This document shows, one piece after another, positions 1-11,262 of a stretch of DNA of 64,000 nucleotides. Both the position numbers and the translations under genes were made by a program. The stretch's first letter is position 1; each line of letters starts with the position of its first letter. This DNA is from Hysterangium stoloniferum (Eukaryota > Basidiomycota > Agaricomycetes > Hysterangiales > Hysterangiaceae). Location: the NCBI GenBank assembly GCA_015178975.1, contig WHVD01000075.1, positions 186,001 through 250,000 on the forward strand, given 5' to 3'. The notes beneath the pieces were generated by a model. It was not told the origin of the DNA and did not search any database. It worked only from the letters and a program-made list of their open reading frames with translations.

Positions 1-265
1 CTTGTTGAGTAATTTGACAGTAATTCTACCAATCAGGATTCCCTGCCACCTCTTGTTGAGTAATTTGGTATTAATCCTTTGTACTACAGTCACCTCTTGT
101 TGAGTAATTTGACTGCTTGTTACATATCTTGTTATTTGTAGTTTAAGACTTCAGTCACCTCTTGTTGAGTAATTTGACTGATTATTACATTGCAAATAAT
201 CCTTGTTACATTTCTTGTTATTTGTAATCTAAAACTTCAGTCACCTCTTGTTGAGTAATTTGACT
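1..265. repeat. Irregular tandem repeat (CTTGTTGAGTAATTTG)
   Basis: The 16-base core CTTGTTGAGTAATTTG starts at 1, 52, 96, 161 and 247. Spacing grows from about 44 to 86 bases because the later units also carry a TTACATTGCAAATAATCC-like segment. This resembles direct repeats of an LTR U3 region, but no LTR end is visible and the array runs off the left edge. Confidence 0.7.
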
Positions 266-1009
266 GATTATTACATTACAAATAATCCCTGTTCCCTTGC
301 TCATTTATTGTGAATCAGTAAAGCATATTCACAAAACATCTTAAAGTGTTTGAGCATAAATAAATACTGAGAATATCCTTGCAAGATCCTAAGACTACAT
401 TAAGATCCTGATAAGTTAGTATCACAGTAGACCCTGTAGGTTAGTGTAAATAAAGCATATATTAGCCAAATAAGTGTTTTATTCTATATCTAATCTTTTG
501 ACCTGTTTATAAATATTTTTACTATGTGATAAATAGTATAAAATATATATAAACTAGCTAGCATTGAAGTTAAATCTAGCTTCAGAATCAGTAAATTGTT
601 ATTCTTATTTTAATAGTTGTTGTCACAGAAAAAGAACAAGCTTGCACAAGCAGCTCTCAAAACCTTCTTTGCAAAGTAGGGTGCATATATTCAAGTAAAC
701 TCTTGACTTCAGGGGTTCTAAGTCTATTAAGGCTGCCACTGATTAATATCAAATACTTAAATTATTTTACCTTGCAGTGAATGAGTATTTGCACATTTTG
801 ATTGAGCATTGGACTCCTTTTTCAGAAAATAGTATTAAAATAAGCCTAATACATTACAGGACCTACACAGCACCAGGGGGGTTACATAAGAACCGAGGCA
901 CAGCTATGCACTGTAAGGTGCATACATGCTGTGTTTTGCATTTTTCTCAAATTTCTAATAAATAAAAAATACCAAATAAATATTAAATAAATAGTATAAA
1001 TAGTAGACC
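266..1009. other. AT-rich stretch, no gene seen
   Basis: Low-complexity AT-rich sequence with very few CpG sites. Only short open frames occur on either strand and none resembles a known protein. Probably old transposon sequence. Confidence 0.5.
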
Positions 1010-2518
1010 TGTACATACTCATTTCTTTAGTTTCAATCTCTTGGAATCCCACTAAAACAAGTGTGCTCTCCCCTGTCATTGAGCTGTCCCCTTATCACTT
1101 CATATTTCTATATTCTATCTTGTGTTTGGTAGCCTTGTTAGTGTTGCCCTGTTAAGTTCTGAAGAGGATCTCTCAAGCCCCACAGAGGTTTCTGGTAATT
1201 ATTCCAAACACTTTTTGGGGCCCCATGGAGTCCCCAGGTAATAGTCTGGGGAGTTTCTGGGGATTAGTACAAGGAGTGTATCAGAATAATTACCAGAGTG
1301 ACTGAGATGGACTTGGCTTCAGCTTATGTGCTGTGCCCTCATACACTCATTCAGGTGTCCATGTTTCAAGCTGATAGAACACCTACAAGGAAGATGTAGA
1401 TTCCAGAGTTCCTGTGGGAGTTCTGGGAATTGAGCATGCAGACAGACAAGAGGAGTAGAGACTGGATCAGGATGTATTTGGGGTGTAACTAGTTCAGGAT
1501 TTCAACTAGAGAGTAAGTACATGAGTATGGAAGACTTACTTTGAAATGTAATAATACCAAATCTGGTAATGATGAGGGGCAGAGCAATTAAACATAAAAT
1601 GAAACAAGTAAATACTAAACTGGGAATTTGGGACAGGATGGAATGGAAGTGGAGAATGAACTAGACAGGCCATTAGACCATAACAGAAGCAGGGTTCTAT
1701 GCTCTGTTAGAGGGGGTCTGGGAGTCCGGTTGGAGTCCAGTGATGGGCACAGAGAGTCAGGTATAAACAGGTTGATGTATGGGTCCAGCAGAGTCCAAGG
1801 ACTGGTGCATGAGACACAGTGTCAGATATAGACAGGTTGATGTGTAGGTCTAGTGGAGTCCGACAACTGGTGCATATAGGGTGATGTGTGGGTCCCAGTG
1901 GGTACTCCAGTTGTAACTGTACCTTGGATATGATATAGAGAGTCAGGTGCATATAGGATGGGGTCTGGAGCCCAGTGGGGTTTCCAGTCCTAACATGCCC
2001 TAACATCACCAATGGCCTTGATGACTCATATGACAAGTTCATCATCAGTTTGGATTCCATTCCACCTGAACAACTCACCCTCAAATACATCATCAATTGC
2101 CTACTGAACAAAAAGAGTCATGCCTGCTTGGTCCTCACACATTATCTATTACTAGCAACAACATTGAAACCCAAGCTTTTTCAGCCACCCGAGGCTGCAC
2201 AGTTAAGCATCCCCCCAATGTTCAATGTTTTAATTGTGGTGGATGAGGTCATTATGGAACTCACTGCCCCAGCTCTAAGACTTACACCAATGCAAATGTT
2301 GCTGACTCCTGCAATATCATTGGAACCAGCACCACAGATTATGGAATGGATATGTGTCACACAATCATCAACTTTGCATTCTTATCAACATTTCAATTAA
2401 AGGAGTGTGTTAACATTTTGGCTTTTCATAGTAATCTCATCATGATGATACTTGTGGGTCACTAGCATATTTCATGCTAGGCTATGTAGTTCTGTACAGT
2501 AGCTTAGTAATCCTAACA
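1010..2518 (+). mobile_element. Ty1/copia fossil, gag fragment
   Basis: The left part matches the tail of an LTR family seen again at 39347-40430 (shared end GTTAGTGTTG.CCTAACA). After a nested solo LTR the sequence from 2006 encodes copia gag-like peptides, including a stretch SIPPEQLTLKYIIN and, at about 2219-2268, a CCHC zinc-knuckle-like segment of the CFNCGG..GHYGTHC type. A purine-rich tract followed by TGTTAAC near 2408 may mark a 3' LTR remnant ending at 2518. The element is old, CpG-poor and clearly broken, with only a small part of gag left. Confidence 0.6.
1150..1995 (+). mobile_element. Solo LTR, TSD TGCCC
   Basis: An 846-base LTR with TGTTAAG..CTAACA ends. It is flanked by exact copies of TGCCC at 1145-1149 and 1996-2000, so its borders are certain. 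It sits inside the copia relic. It carries the internal motif ACTTGGCTTCAGCTTATGTG, shared by several other LTRs in the window. No internal element region remains. Confidence 0.88.
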
Positions 2519-2564
2519 CTTTTTGCTCACATCCACAGTACCAATATATACCCCCTTTGCGTCA

Positions 2565-3008
2565 ACACATATCTATATCTTACCTCAAGTCCCTATCATT
2601 TGAGCTAGTTTCGTTTAGGGTATGAACTTGTAGCCTTGTATGTAGACTCAGTTTGTACTAGTCTGCAGTTAACAGATTTCAAGAAATGTGTCAAATTTGC
2701 CCTGGTTAATGATATGAATTATTCTAGCTTGCCAGACTCAAATCTGCGCTGCATGCCAGTGTTATGGCGCTGTGACATTTTCTCCGTTGCAAGAATTTAT
2801 AACTCTGTACATACATATAGGTAACCTATGGAAGATACATAGACAGCTTTGAGACAGCTTGAATGGCATCAAAAGTAAAGAAATTCCATATTCTCGAATA
2901 TCGCTCGTCAGAGTGCAGTGTAACTCGATACCGACTAGACACATCACACTCCTCACGGTTTTGTTTCCAAACAGCTACGAAAGTAATAAAAACTAAATGT
3001 ATGCCTAC
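2565..3008 (-). repeat. Unit A, distal flank
   Basis: Reverse-complement copy of the conserved flank found at 19075-19510 (after F-box B) and 49755-50215 (after F-box D), for example the segment ending TGTAGGCATACATTTAG when read on the minus strand. It belongs to unit A. No gene. Confidence 0.75.
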
Positions 3009-4030
3009 AGGTTAACTGCCAAACCTTGATGACGATGATCACAATTCTGGATGTGGCTCCCCGAAACGCAATTGCAGTAAGTATTCATAGACTAGCAAGT
3101 AAGAAAGCCTGTGAGATAAAACTTTGATTTACTTTCTTTTCATTTTCCATATTTCGTAAAATTTTCTTGCAGGACCGAGGATGCATATAGCACATTGACA
3201 ATGGTCGACAATAATGCAGTATTGTCCTCTCATTGCGGTACGATACTTTATATCCAATCCAGGTAAATATACAACCTCGTGATTTAAAATTCAACACGAA
3301 TCATTCCAAAACCGCAAATGAACGCCCACCATACCTCCCAGCAGGGTGGCGATGGCATTCACACTTAGTCTTCATATGATATCGGGGATCATTAAAGTGC
3401 AGGAGAGGGAATACGGATAATTCTCCGGACGGGAGGCTGTGAGAGGTGATCTGGTGAGTGAGGGATGTGGGGTATGGGATGGGGTATGGGGTATGGGGTA
3501 TTAGATACATATTATGTTAGTAATCAAGTCTTCACATAAACCGAGATCGCGAACCGCGATTGAACCTACAATGACGAATGTATGCGCATATATGCACATA
3601 TATTATAACGCCATAAGGGGAGCTAACTCCTTATTTCTCCTTAATGATGCAATGGACTAGAAACTTCGAATATCTAAATTTCTCCTTTTTATTCTCCTCA
3701 AGACTCCCCTAAATAATTACAAAGTAAATAAAAGAACATGAAATTCGCCATGTACCTCAGTGAAAGTCATTCACTCACTCACTGAGGTATATGCGCAGTC
3801 ATTTATTCTTATTCTATTAACTTACAAAACATCTTATAGATTCGTGTTTAGGTATTATAGTATAAAGTGAAAGTCATTCACTCACTCACTGAGATTCGTG
3901 TTTAGACTCAAAATCCTTCCGAATTCTTGTCTCCTACTCAACGTATTAGCTATGGTTAAAGCAGGACTGGCGCACGAGAAAATGATTCCAGATGGACTGA
4001 AATGAGCGGCGAATTGATGGAATGCCGTAC
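3009..4030 (+). repeat. Inverted internal segment of unit A
   Basis: Plus-strand copy of the sequence that follows F-box B (18299 to about 19073) and F-box D (about 48993-49755), running from GGTTAACTGCCAAACC to GATGGAATGCCG. The sequences on both sides (2565-3008 and 4031 onward) are in minus orientation, so only this 1-kb block has flipped. It contains TIR element copy 1. Confidence 0.75.
3505..3942 (+). mobile_element. TIR element (MITE) copy 1
   Basis: 438 bases between direct repeats GTATTAG (3498-3504 and 3943-3949). The uninterrupted site is visible at 49660-49675. Ends are the imperfect inverted repeats TTAGTAATCAAG and CTTGTCTCCTAC. The interior has two hairpins built on CACTCACTGAG-type palindromes. 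There is no coding capacity. Two further copies lie at 15914-16200 and 46554-46984. The superfamily is not assigned. Confidence 0.7.
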
Positions 4031-4305
4031 CCGCGTGATCCCGCCAACCTGACTTAGTCACGACTCACGTAGAGTGCTGTGTCAGCGAAGAGAATTCGAA
4101 GGCATAGGTCTGACATAAAAGTATTCACAGACGGCGGATTGCGACCTTTCTGAGTCCATGGATCAGATATTTAATTCACCTCACGAGGGGCAAACCCACT
4201 CTCATTGCAATGGAAACCATGAACAAACGCGCAACTGGGCTCAAGCAGTGGATTAAAAATCAATTTATTGCTCGGTATATATATGAATGACGACAGAATT
4301 TAGTA

Positions 4306-6026
4306 TCACTTCTCACAGTTCTTAATGTAGAAACCTGCGTATTCCTTTATGTCCGGGATAGTGACACAGGGTAAGTGAATCTCGAATCTCTCTCTGACCG
4401 CCGCCTCCTTGAGCGCCAAGTTCCACTGCTCCCGGGTCAAGGAATCAATATAGACGAGGGATGTGTGTTCCATTATTTTACTGATGAGGTATTGCGTTTG
4501 AAATAGATCACATCGCTCATTTACGACGAACTTCCCCTCCAACCGAACGAGATGGTTCAGCTTGAAGAGACAGCTGACTAGTCTATCTGCCAAGTGACAC
4601 TATAACATCGGCGTTAATATTATTGTACGTGAGCTCAATGCCTTGAAATAGACGTACTGGTTCAATAAGGGAAGAGTTGTACCACATCGCATAAGGAATA
4701 TGAAGGTGCTGGATGTGTGGGGCAGCCTCAACAAAACGTTCAAATACCTCCAAATCCATACAAAGGGCATTGAAGACACGTAATGAAGTCATTGCTTGGA
4801 GGGTGGGTAGGCATTCCGCTGAGATTGAACATTCCAAGTATTCTATTTGCTGAGCAATATCCAAGGGAAACCCGTTCCTGAAAGGGCCGACATGGGATTT
4901 GAAGCCAAGTACTAGGGAACGAAGTCGAGACAGGGTCTGTGGCTGGATGAAACCTGAGTAGTTCTTCAGAGTGCGAATTTGTAAGCGTTGGATAGTTTGG
5001 TGATTGTGGAGGAAGGTTGTGAAGGGGCTCTCTTCGTTTGGGTTGTGGAAATAGTCGCCGAATGCTGGGAATTCCGGGAATAATTTGATATCCGCTTCGA
5101 GTGTCAATTCAACCAAGGAAGGCCAATGTGCACGTTGCCAGATTACCAGAAAGTCAAAGTTGCCCGGTTTTGGCAGAAAATTTAGCTGTAGATGCTTCAA
5201 TGTTGTAAATTGGATTATCCAATCGACGAGACTATCAGATTCATGGTGCCAAGGGACATTATCGATGGTTAGGCAAAACGTCGTAATATTGCAAAATTTT
5301 CCTAACTAATTATGTAAAAGGATTTACGACAAGGTGAACAGATTATGGCAGGCTTACTGGGGAAATAGGGGGGAGATTCACAACCGTTAGTTTGTCATCA
5401 TGGATTAGAGGAAGTCCCCAGACGTCGTCCCCTAGGTCAAAATAAAATTCATCCATATCGTTTCGTTGCCCAAAGCTGTTGAACAGAGGTTCGAAGGCAT
5501 ATGCAACGGGTAGCTCGGACCCCCATCGAAAACAGCGCAGACGTGTCATATGCTTTAGGGCGTCAGCGAGCGCCAACACACTCTTCTCGTAGACCTCTCG
5601 TTTAATGGGTAGATTGAGATATTCTGGTGAGAAAGATGGGATAATATAGGGGAAGGATGTAATAGAGTTACAGTTATCAAAATCTTGACAGTATGGAATA
5701 GCTTTACAGGCGCTCCAGCTGTAGTGCTCAGACGCAACCCGCTCGTTAATTAATTCGAGTGTCCGAGTTCTCGCACCGAGATGAGGTTGAGAAGTAATCG
5801 ATTGCCATATATCGATTCGGAGAGGGTCGCACCGGATGTGGATATAGTCGAGCCACTCCGGAACGATTATGTCGTAGAAAACCTTCGATACATGTGCCAA
5901 ACTCCAGAGATCACAGTGCTTCTCGATGTGAGAGATGATCATAACGACAACTTCTACGGGACCAGTGAAAAGCGGTCGGTTGAACGCGGGGACTGCTGGT
6001 TCTGTGGATGGACATGTTACAGACAT
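4306..6026 (-). CDS. F-box/LRR-like protein, copy A
   Basis: Predicted three-exon gene: exon 1 6026-5358, intron 52 bases, exon 2 5305-4629, intron 55 bases, exon 3 4573-4306, giving 537 residues. Both introns are GT..AG and keep the frame. The ATG follows a CCCCCC run conserved in all copies. Residues 18-60 form an F-box (VEVVVMIISHIEKHCDLWSL followed by a hydrophobic HVSKVFYDIIVPEWL). The second exon carries irregular leucine-rich repeats (LKHLQLNF, LVELTLEADI, IQRLQIRTL, IEYLECSI). By family, F-box proteins bind Skp1 and recruit targets to an SCF ubiquitin ligase; the target is unknown. A TATA-like site and an AATAAA signal (reverse of 4264-4269) flank it. No break is seen. Confidence 0.82.
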
Positions 6027-6085
6027 GGGGGGCAAAACAACGTGCTAGCAAGCAATCCTGCGAACGGCAAGCAGCCACACAGCGA

Positions 6086-6093
6086 ATATATAT
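6086..6093 (-). promoter_or_regulatory. TATA-like site of F-box A
   Basis: ATATATAT about 60 bases upstream of the ATG. The same position holds ATATATA in copies C and E. The shared spacing supports a core promoter role. Confidence 0.5.
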
Positions 6094-7465
6094 CGCCTCC
6101 GAGATCCCGTATTATAACATCATTATGTAAAGGCTTCCATTAACTTGAAGCAGCCGATTTGACCCACTCAATTAGAAGGAGCGCACGAGAACTCCAAACG
6201 CTTGCCGAGAGGATGCAACATCCCACCTCAGATAACGATTTTTGGATTCTCTCAAGCTTATTATGAGCCAGGAAATACTGAAAGCCATGTAAAACCCGGA
6301 GCTGTAAGCATACTAGCAGATATGTGCTGTGGTAAAGTCCTTTGGCGACCCGAAGCAAGTGCCCATAACATAGTTACAGTTTATGGTGAAATAAACAAAA
6401 TTTGGGAAGGTTCAGGTTGTACTATTGATGACACAGCCTACCATATGTCTCGGGACATCAGGAGATAGTATGTCTGGTATAGTTCAGTGTAGCTGACATG
6501 GTAGCATGCACACTCCCTCTAAGTGGTTGTAGACAATACACATCTGAATCCGGCCAATCTACTTGTGTTCCCATCTTTCCCTGTAGATAGTCGGGTATAC
6601 TCATCCACTGCAGAGTGAAAGCTGCTATGAGAACCTTAAGGATTCAGTCCTACACACTGGCATCCGATGTCACAAGCCAAATTCCGTAATTTTACACTTT
6701 CATTGCATAGAGTAAAAGGCTGAACATCTGCGACTTTCAAGCCAGGTGTGGAGTCTATCATGGTGCCCAGTAGTGTCTGGATGATGCATCTCAAGGCTCG
6801 CAGTACTGCTATCACAAAACCGTAGATTAGCTTGATTAGCACTCCTGATTAGTATTCATTAATATTCATTCTTGACACAGGCACTTCCCGATGTCGGAGC
6901 GGGATGCGCCTAGCTTTGGGATCGGTATGTCTAAGGCATTTTCATTCTTCTTCTATACCCACGTATCCATTGGGGATTCGGTACGCGAACTGCTATTAAC
7001 TTGAACCATATGGGGATATTAGTAAGTGGGTTACTAGGTACATATGGATACATGTCTCCTATTAGTTGCAAATACTCTCTAATGAGTTAGTTGTCACCTA
7101 CAAACGGAAGTTTATTCGGTATAGGGACAGCCACGAACACTTCAAGATCCATATCTTACCTCCAGGTCCAGTCATTCCAGCCAGCTTCATTTAGGGTAAC
7201 CGGATGAGCTTTTAGCTTTCTATGCAGTCTCAGTTTTTACTAGCCCGCAGTCAACGGATTTTAAGGATGTGAATCCCATCACCTGAGACCCTGCTGGGAT
7301 AGATAGCGGACGATCATTCGCGGTTTTGAAATTATTCGTGGTGAATTTTAACTTATCAAGTTGCATGTTTGTGGGGATTGGATCCTAGAGTTGCGAGTGA
7401 TGTACCACAATGAAGGCACAATAGTGTCGACCATTATGCTCTATGCATGCTGTGAGTCCCGTTCC
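6094..7465 (-). repeat. Unit A, conserved upstream region
   Basis: Non-coding sequence homologous (reverse complement) to the region upstream of F-box C (about 32400-33270) and D (44640-46535). It includes the repeated segment around GACACAGCCTACCAT. Short open frames are not conserved between copies. It probably holds the promoter and old repeat sequence. Confidence 0.65.
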
Positions 7466-9908
7466 TAGACGTTTTGGACAGTGTGGAGAATGGGGTCTAA
7501 GACGGATACGGAGGGCTGGCAATTAGTAGAAAACACTATAAACATTCTTCTTTTGAAAGGAAGAAGGATAAACACTGCTTACGCTAACATATTTGAAAAA
7601 TCTACCACCATTGGAAAAGGAAAAGTCAACACCGAATGTCAAAAAACCTAGGATCACAAGCCACTCACCTATCAAACAACTCCTTTGCAGTCTCCCAATC
7701 CACTGACCTACTGGAAGGAATAGCGGGCGGGGCAGCGCGCGTTTTCAAGACCCTTCGGTGTGAGGTTGGAGACAGGCCTTGAGGCGAGATAATCTGTCGG
7801 GGGGAGACCGAATTCTTCGGTGGTTGCAGAGTCGGTTTCTGTTTCAAAGTCGTCTTCGTCATAGGTAGCGGCGCGTTTCAGCTTGGACTCGAAACCTTCT
7901 TCACTTGTTATTGTTGATGATGACGATGACGTTGAAGGACCGGGTTCCGAAACAACACGTCTCTTCGAGACTAAGCCGGGCAAGCATGCCCACCGGTGCA
8001 GATCGAGGGGGGAGCGTGTGTGGGTGGGGGATAAGCGGTGGAGGGAAGAGGTTATATAGCACAAGCGAGATGATGTTGTCAATCTCCAGCTCGGTGTTTT
8101 GTTTTTGTTCCTGGCACTTTCCGTCCTCCTCACGTACAACCTCCCTTCACTCCCTCTCTAGCTCTTCATCCCAAGGCACTCCCCTCCCTTTCTCCACCCA
8201 TCATCACTATCGCCATCTTCTTCGCTTTTTTCACGCACCATCTCTCCCCACGCATCGTCAATCCTGAGGCCGCACCACTACCCGCATTCTTCGTCTTCCC
8301 CCCGCCTTTCTTAAGCACTGTCAACGCTGCTGTCTCAATTTGACTCGACACAGCCCCAGCTGCCACTCCCATTAGCATCTAATTCCAGACCTGCTGCCTG
8401 GCTTCAAGCTTCCGTTGAATTCTTCCTCATGTGACGATCTGCTATACTTGTTTTAAAGAGAATAACGCCTCTGCTTCCATCATGGCGTAAGCGGTGGGTG
8501 ATTCAACTAGCGCATCCACCTCGAGTATCAAGCCAGGACAGAAAAATTGTGTAATGTCCGGGTCGCGGTTCGCTGGGAGTGATGGGTGGGGTGAGATAGA
8601 ATGATGGAGGAGTCCAAAACTCGCACATACACCCCATGCACGGCTGCGAACCCCGATACACAAGAGTTGGGAAAGAGAGGGAAAGGAAGAACATGGTACT
8701 TTCACTCCCGTGCCATTCCATCACAATCATTCTTCGATCGGTATCCACCCTCCCGGGTGTCCAGTCAGAATAGACAGACATACAGGACGAAAAGGTGAAA
8801 TAGAGGGGGTCTAACTCGGGATACAAAATGGTCGAGAGGAGTTCCCACTCGCACAAACACCTCACGTGCAGCTGCGAACCACCGATACGCGCAGATGGCA
8901 AAGAGAGGGAAAGAAAGGACAGTGTGACCACCTCCATCACATCGCCCTAATCATAGAGAAAGACAGACAGAGGACAAAGAGGCCCAATACCGGCGTTCTA
9001 ACTCGGATTGGAATAGAATGGTCGAGTATCTCATTCGTTCGCATTTGCATCTACATATCTGGAGTGCAGTTGCAAAAACCCGCGGAGTACACGCAAATTG
9101 AAACGAGGTGTAGAATTCTGGGTCTAAGGAAGCCTAGCTCGGCATGGGATGGTCAAGGGGAGGAGCCAAGGTGGGATTGTGGTTGATAGAAAGACGGGTG
9201 AATAATTAAAATTTGGGAAGAGATAGCCTGGCGATCGCGTGCGGAGTGAGAATCGTGTGTTTGAGTGGATAGTGCGGAAGTGGTGGCGGGATGGCGCGGG
9301 CTAGAAACAGTGGCACGATGGCGCTAGAGAAGGAACCGGCAAGATAGGATATGCACGAAGGGACGGACGGCAGAAGATGTTGACCGGTGGAATCGAAAGT
9401 GGGCGGCGACGAAATTGCAGTAAGTTGAAACGGGACCGAAAGGACGAGTCTGAGGCTGCATACACGCTCATCCACCCTGCACCTGAACGTGTATCTCGCC
9501 CTGCAAACACAAACACAAACAACATAGTGAGCTTCCCAATCTCTGCATCTGAATGTGCATCCAACCCACCTGTTCGCCCCCACTTCCACTCCTACCCTGC
9601 CTTAATCCAGGCGCAGGGACAATACTCTTTACACTAACACCTGGCGATTGATGACGATGTGGTTATTGATGCTTCCCCGTTTGATTCTGCCGTTGCTCCT
9701 CAGCGTGGTGCCCACCAGCAGTTTGTGCCATTCAGCCGCAATCTGTGCAGGCGCAGAGAGCAAAAAGGACCAGTCCGGGTCGCGGTCGTGGTTGTGGTTG
9801 TGATTGCGTATGCGATTGCGACTGCAAGTACGAGGGTTTGGGAGTTTTGCAATGCCAAGGTGTCGTGTGACTGATATGTTGTCGTTGTTGTCGCTTGAAG
9901 TGGGGTTG
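7466..9908 (-). pseudogene. Fungal transcription factor pseudogene, copy 1
   Basis: Reverse-complement copy of 12015-14503. It contains a Ser/Asp/Glu-rich segment (about 8000-7720) with ESKLKRAATYDEDDFETE, then the exon ending WETAKELFDR at about 7670. By homology with copy 3 this precedes the FFKY...PFLSVLNPVLHT segment typical of fungal-specific transcription factor domains. The copy stops near 7466, before the ILAISSRYL exon, so it is truncated. The upstream part (9908-9630) is Gln/His-rich, and 9180-8600 is a tandem repeat. No Zn2Cys6 cluster could be found. Not functional as it stands. Confidence 0.6.
8602..9180. repeat. Degenerate tandem repeat, about 200-base units
   Basis: Units begin near 8602, 8828 and 9020 with a GAGGAGTCC..ACTCGCACA-like motif, followed by CACGTGCAGCTGCGAACC-like sequence. 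The mirror array lies at about 12780-13340, and a further unit at 10225-10300. Unit C lacks this block. It lies inside the transcription factor segment and is not coding. Confidence 0.65.
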
Positions 9909-10574
9909 AGCTTGGTTTCGAGAGAACACATGCCTCTTCAAGACTAAGCCGATCAGGGAACCCATCGTGCAAGTAGAGAGGGGAGCGTGTGTAGATGGAG
10001 ATGATCAACGGTGGAGGAGAGTTTACATGGCACGCGCGAGGTGATTTTGGTCATCTCCAGATTGAGGTTTGTGTTTTCGTCTCTGGCAGTCCTCGTCCTC
10101 TTCACGTACAACCCTCCCTGCACTTCCTCTCATACCCCTCATCCAAAGGATCTCCTCATCACGCCCCGCTCTTTTCACGCGCTGTCCCCTTCTGCGTACC
10201 CCGATACACCCAAGTACTCAGGGTGGAATGGAATGGTCGAGGAGTCCGCACTCGCACAAATACCTCACGTACGGTTGCGAACCAGTGATTATGCAGACGA
10301 AAAAAGAGGGAAACAAGGAGATAGCGCTACCACTGCCATCCTATTCTCCGCGAACATAGATAAACATGGAAAAGGAAGGGGTCCAATACCCGTTCTAACT
10401 CGGGAAGGGTGTTCGAGGAGTGTCTTATTCCTTCGTATTTGCATCTACACATCGGTCCAGCTGCAAACCCCACGGACCAGGCGCATGTTGAAAAGAGGTG
10501 TAACATCTGCGTCTAAGAAAGTCTAACTGGGGATGGGATTTGGTTGATAGAAAGAGAGAGATGGTGGAGAGACA
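9909..10574 (-). pseudogene. Second truncated transcription factor fragment
   Basis: Read on the minus strand, 10110-9909 matches the RLSLEEV.VVSKP region of the transcription factor copies and then joins directly to the Gln-rich region of copy 1 at 9908, skipping what should lie between. The part at 10200-10540 matches the 200-base tandem unit. This is a partial tandem copy fused to copy 1. Confidence 0.5.
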
Positions 10575-11262
10575 AACACGTATTGCATAATCGACCATTT
10601 CACGGTGTACACGAAGAACGGTTGCAGATACGTCAGTAATGTGAATAGGCCAAGACAGGGATCACGCACCTTTGTCGGCCGAAACCTCCAGAAGCAGAGG
10701 GAACTTGAGGGGTGCCATTCGTAGTCGTAGTAATCCGGCAAACCGGAAATTTTGATTATTGAGCTGCCGCGGAATCTGCAGAAGTATAGGTAAAGCAATA
10801 TAAGACGTCAGATACAATAAATATTCAGGCTCAAGTCGACAGGGTACCTCAGCCTCAGCACCCTCTAGATGGGAAATACATTCTCAAGAGTAATAACCGT
10901 ACATTGGCGATGACAAGTCGTTTCTCAGGCAGACTGGAGCACAAAGAGGACGGACACGACCCCAGATACTGTAACATGCCATACAGGAATAGACATCAAG
11001 ACGAAATGTGCACGTTGGGATCATTGCACGCCGTCGCAGCTATCCTGTAGGAGCAATGATCCACGTTATACTTCGCGCTTTTGGAAGTGTGCCAACGTCC
11101 CGTTCAAATGGATGTCAGCCCGCTAGACAATCTAGCTTGCTTCAGCCGGTCTTAGTCAGGCAATGTATAACTATGCGACTCCCTCTTAACCCACTACTCC
11201 TTGAAACCCATAGGATTTTCCTATTTTCAGTTATTCATGCTCCCTTGCCCCATACTCCCCAT
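10575..11262 (+). repeat. Unit B, segment upstream of TF
   Basis: Homologous to 25600-25670 plus 26391-28363 in unit C once the insertions there are set aside; the first 90 bases also match 44240-44335 in unit D. Contains CGTCAGTAATGTGAATAGG, the empty site of the LTR at 25671. No recognisable protein. A minus-strand frame (about 10523-10798) is not conserved across copies. Confidence 0.65.

Noticed and set aside
1-265. Direct repeats resembling a CRISPR array
   Set aside because: Spacing is irregular, the spacers are themselves repeated, and the genome is eukaryotic. The same holds for the 19-base array at 42009.
9206-9589. 127-codon minus-strand frame, repeated at 12336-12725
   Set aside because: It is conserved only because the DNA is duplicated. 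Its copies change frame freely relative to one another and it shows no domain.
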